Assembly: GCA_002104935.1 (NCBI GenBank) | Contig: MCGT01000050.1 | Location: forward strand, 1 to 64,000 | Length of the DNA stretch: 64,000 nt | Origin: Hesseltinella vesiculosa | Lineage: Eukaryota; Mucoromycota; Mucoromycetes; Mucorales; Cunninghamellaceae | Reading direction: 5' to 3' | Shown here: positions 47,056 through 57,675 of the stretch, piece by piece | Layout of the letters: every line of letters begins with the position of its first letter | Numbering within the stretch: the stretch's first letter is position 1 | The notes under the pieces: model-generated | What the model was told of the DNA's origin: nothing | The model's input: only the letters and a program-made list of their open reading frames with translations | The model's database searches: none | Program-made: the position numbers and the translations under genes

Positions 47056-49710
47056 TTAGTAATTTTCCTTGGCCACCTTTGATAGAGATTCGCCTTTTTT
47101 CTTGATGACGCCAAGATGAACGATGCGATCACCTGTCATGGCCACTGGGTTGGAGCTGCGGCCAATGACCTACGAAAAAGAAATGGCGTGAGTCCAGCGC
47201 TCATCGGACTTGGTATGGCAACTTACCACCGACGTGCAAGGTGCATGGTAGTCTTCAATCACGCTCCCAAACATGTTTTTGATCCGGGCAATCAAGTCAC
47301 CCTTTTTAACAATGGTGTTGACGCCTGGATATACTTCTAAAATGCCACCGGTGCGAGTGTAGACCTGGGAAAAAAAAAAGTGAGGGTTTGCCTCGTTAGA
47401 GCTATGCTGTTTTTACCCAAAAACCACTGGAGCACACAATCGTGTTGGTTGGCCCATGGTCATCGGTTTCCGTTTGATCAATCAAATCCAAAGAGTACAT
47501 TTCCAAATGATCAAGGATGCGCATCACACCAAGGTAGGCCCACTAGAAAAAAAATCAGCCGCGTTTCTTGTGTTTGAGGTCGGGCTTACGGTGATGTACT
47601 GATCTTGAAACAGTTGGGGATTGCCAATTTCTACAGTGATGGCCTTGATGTTCTTGGCAGCAGCGGCTGAGCGCATGGTGCCATCTTGACCGGAATTATG
47701 CAGAATGACTTGCGGTTTTTGAAGTTTGGCCATGTGAGCGGTGGCAGGGTCATTCTATGAAAGGCCAATTTAAAAAAAAAAAAAAAAAAAGGAAGAATGC
47801 TGTTGAGAGAAGGCTTACCATGTCAGCGCGGACGTAGTAGGAGTTGATGCGACCAAAGCTGGCGGTGTGGAGATCAATCATGTAGTTGAATTGGGACAGG
47901 AGTTTCTGCATCAGCAGGTGGCAGTAGACTTGCGAGGCATAGCCATCTTCTTTCCCAGGGAATTGCCGATTTAGGTCGCGGCCATCCGCAAACTCACGCT
48001 GGAACTTGAGATACCCGACAACATTCACACAAGGCACAGCCACGACGGTTCCTTTCAATTGCTTGACATCGATCTTGGATACCACCCGGTGAATGCTGGG
48101 CACACCGTTTAATTCGTTGCCATGCACAGCCGCCGTGAGGCCAATGACGGGCCTACAAAACAGAGAAGCCATCTGAGTATGATTTTTTTCCCTCCCCTCG
48201 GTGGCCTTACCCATCCTTGGTGCCACGGAGGACAATGACGGGTACACGGATCCATTCACCCAGACCTTGCATCATCATTTTTATCCAGACGGTGCTTGTG
48301 GAGAATTCCTTGAAGTCTTCGACCACCAGGCGATCACGCACGACAGGCTCGGGCAGGTCTGTTCTGATTTGGATGGCTGGGATGGTGTCGGGGTGATACA
48401 GCTGGGTGATGTCGTAGTTTTTGGTGAGAAAGGCAAGGCTGTCGCGGCGATTGGCTTCTTCGGAGGGCGGGATGGGGGCAGTGCGCAGTTGCTCGGTCAA
48501 GGTGGCATCCTTGGGTGCCAAATCCATCTTGTTGATGTCCAATTCCTCGGGCTTTTCGCCGGTGTGGCCATAGGGGACCAGGGAGTGGCGACGAGGAAGG
48601 CTGTGGCGGCGTCGACTGGGAGCAATGTCTTGGGTGGTGACGGTCGGCTCTCGTTTCTGCATATGTTCTTGAAGCTGTACAAAAATCACCAGGGCCTCTG
48701 CAGAATGGAAAAGAGGACGATGAAAGACAAAGAAAGAGGGAGGGCGGTTTACCTTGATCACTGACGGTTCTGATGCGCATAAACGAAGGGCTTGATTCTT
48801 CATCACGTTCAATCAGCAGTGTGTCACCCGCCCGCATGGCCTGTCTGGTGGGTATCACATTGGGGCAAGGTGAGGTCGTGTGCAAGTGCTCGTCCAATTG
48901 GACTTGGATATCCCCATCGACGACGTAGATGAGATAGAAGGCGCCAAGCAGCCGTTTTTCAGACTTGCCCAGTTTTTCAACGCTGATGTCGGCCGAGCCG
49001 ATGTGGGGATGAAAGATCAGCTGAAGGCAAGTGGCGGGGGTGTGTTGGACTTGACAGGTGGTGGACCTAGGTGTGAGAATAAAAAAATGAGAGCCCATGA
49101 CGTGCGCCCTTTTACCCCTGTTCCAATGGCGCTCTGAGATCGTTACCATGCACCATCCCAAGTATAAGGGAAGAGGGGTTTGACGTTTGTGTTGACTTCT
49201 TCGCCTTGGTGGTTCATTAACATGGATTGACGGTGGCTGGCATTGGGTAATAGAACAACGGCACTGAAAAAAAAAGATGGAGATGAGGTATTGTATGCTC
49301 CGATGGACACGTGGGTCACTGCTGGGGGGGTTGCTTTTTTTTTTTTTTTTTCTCTTCTCTTTTAGGTCAAGTAAGCTTTTCATTACCATTGATAACCAGG
49401 AAATTTAGGAAACTGAACTTCTCGCTTGTCCAGTTTATAGAATTGTAGATCCCAAAAGAACGAGTCTGATTTTGCATTTTTATCAGGTGGGTAGATGGCG
49501 ATTTGTTTGGTGCAACCATCGCCTTGATCGACATAATCTTTTCTAAAGCGCATCCAGCAAAAAAAGGTTCATCAACGCACTCTTTTCTTTTCTTTTTATT
49601 ACGTACTCGCTCAGATGGATGACTCGTAATAAAGAAGGGTCGGGAGAATCGGATTCTACCAGCTGAGTCAAATGGTTGGGCTTGTTGTTGATTTTACGTT
49701 TGAATAGCAT
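47056..49710 (-). CDS. HutD-like cupin fused to aspartoacylase/succinylglutamate-desuccinylase-like hydrolase
   Basis: Ten exons: 49607-49710, 49387-49542, 49147-49263, 48753-49066, 48211-48697, 47819-48152, 47590-47754, 47417-47542, 47227-47364, 47056-47169; 684 aa. The N-terminal ~215 residues look HutD/Ves-like (QIAIYPPD, SFFWDLQFYKL, FPKFPGYQ, PYTWDGAW, then the second cupin half LIYVVDGDIQVQLDE and AGDTLLIERDE). A linker of about 150 residues contains RRRHSLPRRHS. The C-terminal AstE/AspA domain (M14-like) begins near 365. Zinc ligands are His403 and Glu406 (VHGNE) and His488 (IDLHTA). The substrate-Arg motif DLNRQFPG is at 452-459 and a catalytic Glu lies in TVEIGNP. It likely hydrolyses an N-acyl amino acid or similar; the substrate is unknown. 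The fusion is supported by continuous phase across all ten exons. Confidence 0.82.
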
Positions 49711-50312
49711 ACGTCAGTAGGACAGCTGAAGCAAAAAAAAAAAAAAAGGGTGGAAGAAAAAAAAAATGCAAGAAAGAAAGAGGAGGGAATTATTTTTTCT
49801 TCCTGTGACCTTTTTCATCCCTCGGCAACATCACAGGAAAAATAAAAAAAGAATCAAAAAAGCGCTGCAGCCAATCAGCGTGCTCCTTTTTGCTGCCCTT
49901 TTTTCTTCCTGCGTTCTTCAAGACCAAGGCAATGCTGCCTTGACCCTTTTATCGTGTCTTCAACATGAAGGTCAGCCAAAGAAGACAAAGAAAAAGAGGA
50001 AGGGCAACAGGCTTCCGCGGAACAACAAGACAAGGCCAGTCGCTCTTTATTTTTAACCTCGGGTTGATTTGAGAAAGGGATCAGCGTGATGAGCAAAGAG
50101 AGATAATGGTTTTATTCACACTCGTTTGAACTTGTTTGCATTCTTGAATCAGCTTGGAGATTTACGGCGAGGTGGCTAAAAAGGCACTGAAGCACACTCC
50201 CTGGTAGGCTTTTGAGCGGCATCTCCTTTTTTTGGAAACCTTTTTTTTTTTTTTTTTTTTTCGCTGCTTTCCTCTTTCTTCACTTTTTATAACCCATCCA
50301 TCCTATTGGCAC
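49711..50312. other. Divergent promoter region, HutD-AstE fusion / TED1-like
   Basis: A runs near 49735 and 49758 and a T18 run at about 50243-50260. No gene. Confidence 0.5.
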
Positions 50313-51825
50313 ATGGTACCTTGGTTGTTATCAGGCAAACAGCGGCAGCACAGGCTGATTCTAGTTTGGCGTGTGATCTGGATCGGCCTGTTATTCTTTG
50401 GTGAATGGCTCGTGTTTCGACAGTCTGTGCGGCAGTGCTCCTTTGCTCATCATGCAACCCCTCTGACGGATGACAAGGTACTTTATCGATCAACTGCCAT
50501 AAAAAAATATCATCCCTCGCCGATGATGCCAATCATGCATAGGATGATCAAGCACAATGTAGTCTGACCACTCTTTCTCTCCTGTTCACCTTTCAGCCCG
50601 AACGTGTTGCTCTGATAGCTGATCCGCAAATCACAGATTTCTACTCCTACGACCGCTCGCCTTTGCTATTGTGGCTGACACAAAAATACAGCGATCTGTA
50701 CATGCGACGTAGCTATGGCCATCTGCTAAGACATCACCAGCCTGACTTGGCCGTCTTTGTCGGCGATCTCATGGATGGTGGCCGCGAATGGAAAGACAAC
50801 GAAGGGTAAGAACACATCAATCGACCGGTTCGTCCTTCTTACCTTGCACATCTAGCTGGGTGTTGGAGAAGAACCGATTCTTCAGACTGTTCCCTCGACA
50901 AGACCGCATGGTTGAGCAGTACACCAGCGGTAACCACGATATTGGCATCAGCACCGGGATCCAGCGATCGGTGTACGAGCGCTTCCGCCGCTCCTTTGGC
51001 CCACTGTCAGCCATCCACCCGCTCGCCCACAACCATTCTCTGGTTGTCCTGGACACGGTGGCTCTGACGAGCGCCGACGAATTGATTCGGCTCGAAGCCT
51101 TGCAGGTGCTTGCCCAATGGCACCCCCAGTCTGCCGCCAGCCTGACGCCGGACTCGGCCGCCCAGCAAACCATGCTGGTCTCGCATGTGCCTCTCTACCG
51201 GCCAGACCAAACCAGCTGTGGACCTCTCCGAACCCAATCACGCCCATCGATCTACCAGCGCTACGGCTACCAATACCAAAACCTGCTGGAGGCGCCGCTC
51301 ACCACCAAACTGCTGGAGTTTGTCCAGCCCGACCTGGTGTTTTCCGGTGACGACCATGATTTTTGCCAGGTCACCCATGACTACCGAGGCACCGGTGCCA
51401 AACAACGTCAAGCAACCGAATATACCGTGCCGACCTTTAGCATGGCCCAAGGGGTGCGACGACCCGGCTACATGCTGGTCCAAGCCATGCCTGACCAACT
51501 GGCGCCCCAGCTCTGCTGGCTCCCCGACCAACTACGCATCTATATGGTCTATGGCTGGGCTGCCCTGGCCACCCTGCTATGCCTACTGGGCAGCCGCTTC
51601 TGGGCCGGCCACGACCGAACAAATCGTGCTGTTCGACTGGATCGACTGAAACGCGATGATGATGACGCCGACGATGTCCTGCCCACCGCCAACCCTGCCT
51701 CTTCTTCTGCCCAGCCGATACCAAAGCAACCTCACATGGCCCTTTTCTTGTCCACGGCTCGTGATCTCCAGCAAGTCGCCATTGTCGCTGTGCCCTTTTA
51801 CATCTTTTGTATCCTGTGTCTCTAG
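50313..51825 (+). CDS. TED1: Cdc1/Ted1-type membrane metallophosphoesterase
   Basis: Three exons: 50313-50477, 50597-50805, 50856-51825; 447 aa. An N-terminal membrane segment (LILVWRVIWIGLLFF) precedes a lumenal metallophosphoesterase domain. Its blocks are LIADPQ (metal Asp at about 64), VFVGDLMDGG, SGNHDIG, VSHVPLY and FSGDDHDFC, in the form typical of the Cdc1/Ted1/MPPE1 family. Two C-terminal hydrophobic segments follow (MVYGWAALATLLCLLG and IVAVPFYIFCILCL). In yeast these enzymes remodel the ethanolamine-phosphate side branches of GPI anchors in the ER, aiding cargo export. Ted1 is favoured over Cdc1 or another member only by general resemblance. Confidence 0.88.
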
Positions 51826-51927
51826 TTTACCCCCCTCTGACTTCTCAGCTATTGTACCAAGTATCTTTTTTTGAGACCTCTCAAAAAAATAGCATGTATT
51901 TTTCATTGGCTTTTTTTTAATGGGTGA

Positions 51928-53357
51928 TTACTTGGGTAGAGGGTAATGGGTATACGTTTGTAAAAGAGCGGTTGGGTTCATGGTATGCTGATCAAATGGA
52001 GTGTGGAGAAGAGAGGAGGGGTGGAAGGACGACACACTAACGGCTGGGTCGGACGGCGATGGGCAAGGGGAAGGCGTAGCCGAGACCAGGTCCGTGGAGG
52101 CGGTGGTAGGCGAGTAAAAGAGAGGCGACAGCACAAGGCTGTTGGCTGGGGATGACAAGGGCGACGTTGCATCCGCCATGGTGGGGGTGGCCGTCATCTT
52201 GGGCATCATGGTCATGATGTCGTTGGCAGCTGTGGCGACAGTGGCTGTGGCGTTGGTGGTGATGGGTGCAAGCTTGTGGACAGTCAATGGAGGCACAGGC
52301 GTTGAAACAGCGGCGATGCTGGATGGAGGAGGGGCGGTCTCTTGGACATAGGCAACCGTGGCACCGTATTTTTGACGGGTACCTTTGCCAACTCGGTGAT
52401 GGGGCTGGGCAGCATAGATCTTCATTTCCTTGGCGTAGCGTTCCTTGTCATCGGCAGCCTTGGTCATCCACGGCAATCGGTCGGCCTCGGGCAAGGCTTT
52501 CCATTGCTGGGCGATCAATTTGCTGATTTGGCCAACCGTCTGCTTTGGGTTGGCTTGGCGGGTCTTGGGGCGCATGTCCGTCAGGAACCACATATAGGAC
52601 GACAGTGGATGTTTGGGGGCGCCGGGCGTTCGTTCACGTTTCTGCAAGCGCTTGGGTTTGGACGGAGGGGCGGTGGCGGGAAAGACGGCTTCTTCAAACG
52701 GCTTGGGACCGAGATCAGCAGCGTTCGGTAGCCCAGGGGCTTCCTGTCGTCGTTTTCCCTTTTTCTCGTAGTGGCCGGCCTTGATCAATTCTGCCTTGGA
52801 CCGTCGAATGTACGTGGGGTTTGGATGGCAGGCTTCACGGCTCTTTTTAATCGTATTTGCTTGAGCCACGTATTTCTGCTTTTCATTCTAGACAAGAAGA
52901 AAGTTTAAATGGTGACACCAACAGATAACGCAAAAATCCCATTTTTTTTTCTGTACCTCGTCCAAGGTTTTCCAGAGAACACTGATGTGTTTACTGATTT
53001 CACCAACGGTCCAGGTTGGATGATCATTCTTGAGGGATTTACGCATGCCCTTGTTGAAGAGGAGAAAGGCATTGGGCGGACGCGTGACTCGGGTGCGCAG
53101 GGTGGGGGGAGGTAATTGGGCCGGTGGAGGGGCAGCAGGTGGCGCCTCTGCTATCAGAGGTGAAGAAGGAAAGGGAGTGGTGATTAACGGGAATAGGGAA
53201 TAGGATGTCAACGACTGGAAGGGAGGGTCAGGAATGTCGTGGACAGGCGATGAGTAATCATAGCTGATAAATGAGAGCTGGTCTGACAGATGATCTATCA
53301 ATGAGAGGATTTGTTAGGAGTTTTATGTTCGTTGGTGGCGGTCTTCGCTTTACCCAT
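51928..53357 (-). CDS. Protein with two HMG boxes (MATA-HMG-like plus HMGB-like)
   Basis: Three coding exons: 53354-53357 (only ATG plus one G), 52957-53294, 51928-52887; 433 aa. HMG box 1 at about 70-140 (RVTRPPNAFLLFNKGMRK, WTVGEISKHISVLWKTLDE, then after the intron NEKQKYVAQANTIKK) is of the sequence-specific MATA_HMG type. HMG box 2 at about 205-275 (PKHPLSSYMWFLTDMR, QISKLIAQQWKALPEADR) is HMGB-like. The C-terminus is Ser/Thr/Pro/Met-rich. The 4-nt first coding exon is needed because the next exon has no ATG before box 1. The mucoralean sex locus also encodes an HMG protein, but the usual neighbours (triose-phosphate transporter, RNA helicase) are absent, so this is probably not sexM/sexP. 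Overlap of 3' ends with TED1 is avoided by about 100 bp. Confidence 0.85.
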
Positions 53358-53563
53358 GACCAATTACTGTGGCAGCTGTCAATGGTGAAAGAGAAAGAAA
53401 AAAAAAAAATGTTTTCTGCTTTTTGGATTTTTCAGCAGTTTGCTTTTTGGCTGGCCGTGAAACGGAGGCTTTTGATTGGCTCTGCACACAGTGGAGTGCT
53501 GAAGCACTATGGAAAATTTGAGAAGAAAAAAACAGCGCAACCAATCAAATAGCCAGCTGCATA
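53358..53563. other. Upstream region of the two-HMG-box gene
   Basis: A-rich with an A12 run near 53399. No gene. Confidence 0.4.
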
Positions 53564-53672
53564 TGCGCTACTAAGCGCACTAACATGATCCGCTTGCAGA
53601 AAAGAATTTGTCGCATCTTTCTGCAAAGCATGTTATTTTTACCACCTTGGATTTATAGACCAAGCATGGTAA
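53564..53672. repeat. Cluster of three hairpins upstream of Fanzor B
   Basis: Three inverted repeats in about 110 bp: TGCGC/GCGCA at 53564-53579; TTGCAGAAAAGA/TCTTTCTGCAA at 53594-53626 (one bulge, 10-nt loop); TTACCACCTTGG/CCAAGCATGGTAA at 53639-53672. Could be a transposon end or a structured RNA region; no direct evidence of either. Confidence 0.6.
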
Positions 53673-54079
53673 GGCATAGGGAGAGGCATGCGTGAAATAG
53701 ACAGAATGATATGGATAGTCGCAACTTCTCCAATCTGGAGCATTTTTGTTTCACTGAGGATGACTCTGGGGCCTGAATTTTTTTTTTTCGTGGTTTGGTT
53801 TGCCAGGCAGTGTTAAGTTTTTATTTAAGAAGCACAGTAAAATGAGCAATAGAGATAGGCAAAGAGTGCTACCTTTATCATTGATGGTACGCTACTTCAT
53901 TTTATATTTCAAAAAGAAAGGTACGTAGTAAAAAAAGGGCTAAGGATGTGATTGGCGGTCATGCTCACTGGCATTGGCATTGGTTTGATCTTCCGCAACA
54001 CGCGATTCTTTTTGTTTGTTTGTTTATCTAGGCTCTTCTATCTTTTTCTTTATTTCTGCTCATTTTCTATCTTTCCCTG
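53673..54079. other. 5' flank of Fanzor B
   Basis: No gene. A TTTG-rich tract (TTTGTTTGTTTG) near 54010-54025 lies in the probable leader. Confidence 0.4.
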
Positions 54080-57000
54080 ATGCAATCGCTTCTTCAATCC
54101 GTCTACGTAACTCTGTGCCACATCCCTGAAGAAGATTTCCGCCGGGCGTTGCCTGATCAGTTGGGCCAAGCTTGGATGACCACCGAACAATTCTACACTG
54201 TTTGGTCACAAGCAAAAGTCTATCGTCAAAGTAAGTCATCCATCACTTCCATCATGTCTTTTTCTTTACCCATCTTCGTAGGACGGGAAACTGGGCCCAC
54301 GCCACAACGACGTGCCCAACAACAGGAACAAAACGATCGCGCCGAGGGGAGACGGCTGCGCCAAGAAGATGAGCGAAATCCTGATGCTGTGGGACCGTGT
54401 GCCACATGCGGCCAAATGGGACACTGTTCGTCTGCCAGCCGCCTCTGTCCTTACCATCGCATGAACAAGAAGGATTACATCAACGAAATGATGCCAGGTG
54501 GTGAGCGCTACACGATAAAAAAAAGCTTTGAAGATGCCGTCCGGCAACCGTTCAAGCTCGCTTTGAAGCGCAACATAGAATCGACCAGCGCCTGCAACAA
54601 GAACATCCTTTTCCGCCTCCAATTGTTTATCAACCATTTCGCTCTCACTCACCCGTCTGACTTTAAAAGCATCATGATCAGCCAGAACGGTCTCCTGTCC
54701 ATCTCGCAGCTCATCTATCCCCGCAACCCGCGGCGACCGGGGATCACCAACGCTCACATCCTGCGAAGCCTTCCTCCCACCTTTCTGCCTCACTGGAACC
54801 AGTTTGTCCGCGACCACCCAAACATCGTGTACAACCCCAACGACCACCACGGCATGGATCCGCTCGACAATGCAGCCCTACTCATTCCTGCTGATGACCG
54901 CAGCCTTCACTTCCATCACCCGCATAAATTCTATGGAGGTACTTTTGGGCCATGTTTGTCAACGCTTGCCACCGCTTACTCCAATTGCTTGGTGATCGAC
55001 TTTGAGAAAAAGGTCAAGAAGTTTATTCGATTCTCCTTTGCCATCACGGATGTCCAAGTAAGTTTTTTAAAAGGGCGGTACCAAAAAAGGGAATGTGTTC
55101 TGACTTTTTTTTGTCTCTTTCAGATCCCTCATATTGACCAGCAGGTGGATGACATCTACACAAACTTCGCAGAAAGACCCTCCCACCCTCAATCAGGGGT
55201 CACATCTGGATCGGCCACAAACACTGTCCCTGGCGTGTCTGCCGAAGAAGCGGCGATTGCCGATGTGAAGGCGAAAACACTGGCCTTGAAACCCCACTAC
55301 GTTGGTAAATTGACATCAACAACTCTGTCCCGAAATCCTAGCAGTGCCTTGCTTGTCTACACCAAACATCAACAAGCAATACGAGCAGTACAAGTCCCAG
55401 CCCAATGCCAACCCCAAAAAATGCCCAAAGCTTACCATCCTTCCTGAGCCTCACTTTGGACGCCGATTCATCCCCATCTTACCCGACACGATCAAATATC
55501 TAGCCGAATGCGATGCTCCTGGTCACGTGGCTACCATTGACATTGAAACAAACAACGACAACTCTGGTGTACCCGACGCCGCATTCATCCGTGCCTTGCC
55601 CTTGTTTTTCAAGGTGTTCCACATGGAGAAGTTCGACTTTGGCAGGCCTGGGTACGGGAGGTAAGTTTCGCAGACACCAAAAAAAAAAAAAAAAAAAAAG
55701 AACAACTTCCGACTTTTTTCTTCTTCTTCTCACCTAGTGTCCAGGACATGCTTGAGGGTATACTATACAACCGTCCACTGTTTGCTTGCCACATTTGGTG
55801 TGATGGCGTTTCGTGCTGCTTTGAATTTATTCGTTTGCCAACCACGCATCGCCCAACGATGAAGCTGCCCAGCCTGGACCACTGGGATACCGAACTGGTA
55901 GAACGCTTCGACATGGTCGCCGTCGATCCAGGCCGCCGTGCCATCGTCACCGGAAGCTATGGCACACCTTATCCACTTTCTATGCTCCCTGAAACCCGGG
56001 ATGACGAAGACTCTGCAGGTGAAGGTGAACCCGATAACGATAATGACGAAGAACAAATGGCTATCGACACCCCATGTCCTATTCGTACTGCTCAGCCTGC
56101 ACATCAACATCAGGACTTTGACAACGCCACTGGTCAGCACTGATATGGAACAAGGAAATCTCTCTATGCCTATGATTGACGATGCCGATCCTACCACCCC
56201 GATCCCCCAGTCTCACCATCTGCCTTACCGAGTCATCAAGGTATCAGCAAAGGAATACCGCTCGCAATGTGGAACGCAGCGACGAATTCAGCAATTGGAA
56301 TCGACGCAAGGTTTCCACGACATACTCCTTCCGAGGTCAGCAAATACCATTTCACCAGATGGAGGCTGCCATCCCATCCCACCGAACCACCAGCCCCGCC
56401 GAATATGCCACTCGAATCCAATACTTGATCGATCGTCTCCCGCTCTTCTTCGACTTTTACGGCCTTCAGCATTCCATCGACCGCTTCAATGCTTACAGAG
56501 GGCGCCAGCGGGGTGTTGCATACGTTGCCAGTGTTCTTGCTGGACTGTCCAAGAAGTATGTCAAGTCCCAGCGCAATGTGCGTGGCCACCGCAAACGTAC
56601 CCACCGCAATCGGCGCAAGCGTCAGAAGAAAGCTCGGAAGAAAAAGGCCTTCAAGATCAGCAATGCCAAGAAGGCGATGGTGGAACACCTTGCCACAATG
56701 GATATTGCTATAAAGAAGATCGAGGATTTAGTGAACTGCTGTGCTGGCTCGACATTACCTGGGGCGATGGATACTTTGGTTGCAACATTGCAAACCATGC
56801 GCACCCAACGCGACCTGGACCATGACATCCGCTTTACTCTGATCAGCCAAATGGAAGAAAAGAGGCAAGTCATCACGGCTTTCAGGAGGTCCACCAGGTG
56901 GTGCTGATTTTTTTTTTCCAGTGGTAGACCTGCGCCACCAATGAAACCAACCACACGAATGCGCCATGGCGTGACAAAATACCCCAGCCAAAGAATTCCA

Positions 57001-57441
57001 TTGATCCTCTTTGGTGATGGCCTCAAGGGCCGGAAGGTCGCCACCCCTTTGAAAAAGCAACTTCCTGGTTCGTCCTCCCTGGTGTTCAACCAATTGGAAG
57101 ACCGGCAACGACAGGGCAAGCTTTCTGTTATCTCGCTAAATGAGTTCAAAACAAGCAAGGTGAGTAAAAAAAAAAAAGAGGTGTGTCAATAGCAACGAGG
57201 CGACTCATTCTTTTCTTCAACACAGCTCTGCTCCATGTGCCATGGCCCAACGAAGAGCCCAGCCATGAATGGTAGCAAGGTGTATGGGCTTTTGCGCTGC
57301 AGTTCTTGTAATGTCACCTTTGACCGGGATGTGATGGCGGCCTGCAACATGGTGTCTATTGGCCAGCACTTTTTCCAACACAAGCAACGCCCCCTGGCCT
57401 TTTGCCCACGCCGACGGCCTCCAACCTCTCCTACCGCTTAG
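54080..57441 (+). CDS. Fanzor-type (TnpB-like) RNA-guided nuclease, copy B; possibly decaying
   Basis: Coding segments: 54080-54230, 54282-55057, 55124-55304, 55342-55660, 55738 to about 56130, 56130-56310 (shifted frame), 56310-56888 (shifted again), 56922-57159, 57226-57441. The N-terminal zinc knuckle is CATCGQMGH..SRLCPYH. A long helical recognition region follows. RuvC-I is MVAVDPGRRAIVTG (Asp at about 539), then RVIKVSAKEYRSQCG, a conserved Fanzor segment. A basic helical insert (RKRTHRNRRKRQKK) leads to LILFGDG, the alternative catalytic Glu in SLNEFKTSK, the zinc ribbon (CSMC..CSSC), and RuvC-III FDRDVMAACN. The TS-x-x-C4-zinc-RD arrangement is diagnostic of Fanzor/TnpB. Two frame changes and two very short introns (37 and 33 nt) suggest mutation or mis-modelling. 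Family call firm; integrity doubtful. Confidence 0.88.
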
Positions 57442-57675
57442 TTTTCATATTTATTCACCAAAGCAACCCTGCAAAAGGGGTTACCGTCTGCTCTGGCAAG
57501 AACGTGTTTAATGCTTTTATCCGGTAACTGGTGCTTTTAGCCAACACTTAACACACGTTCTGATTGGTAACGGAGTTTTCTTTTTTTCCATAGTGGAGGG
57601 CATAATGGCTCTTTTTTTTCTTTTGTTCCTTTTTTTTTTTTTTGTTAATTCGTGTTTGTCATTTGTGTTCATTAA
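57442..57675. other. 3' flank of Fanzor B with long-loop hairpin
   Basis: A 7-bp perfect inverted repeat, GTTACCG (57480-57486) and CGGTAAC (57522-57528), lies 40-90 bp after the stop; a third related GGTAACGG follows near 57567. TnpB/Fanzor guide (omega) RNAs are often encoded at or beyond the 3' end of the gene, so this is a candidate place, but no RNA is shown. Confidence 0.4.

Noticed and set aside
51928..57441. Mucoralean sex locus because of an HMG gene
   Set aside because: The triose-phosphate transporter and RNA-helicase neighbours typical of that locus are absent, and the protein has two HMG boxes.
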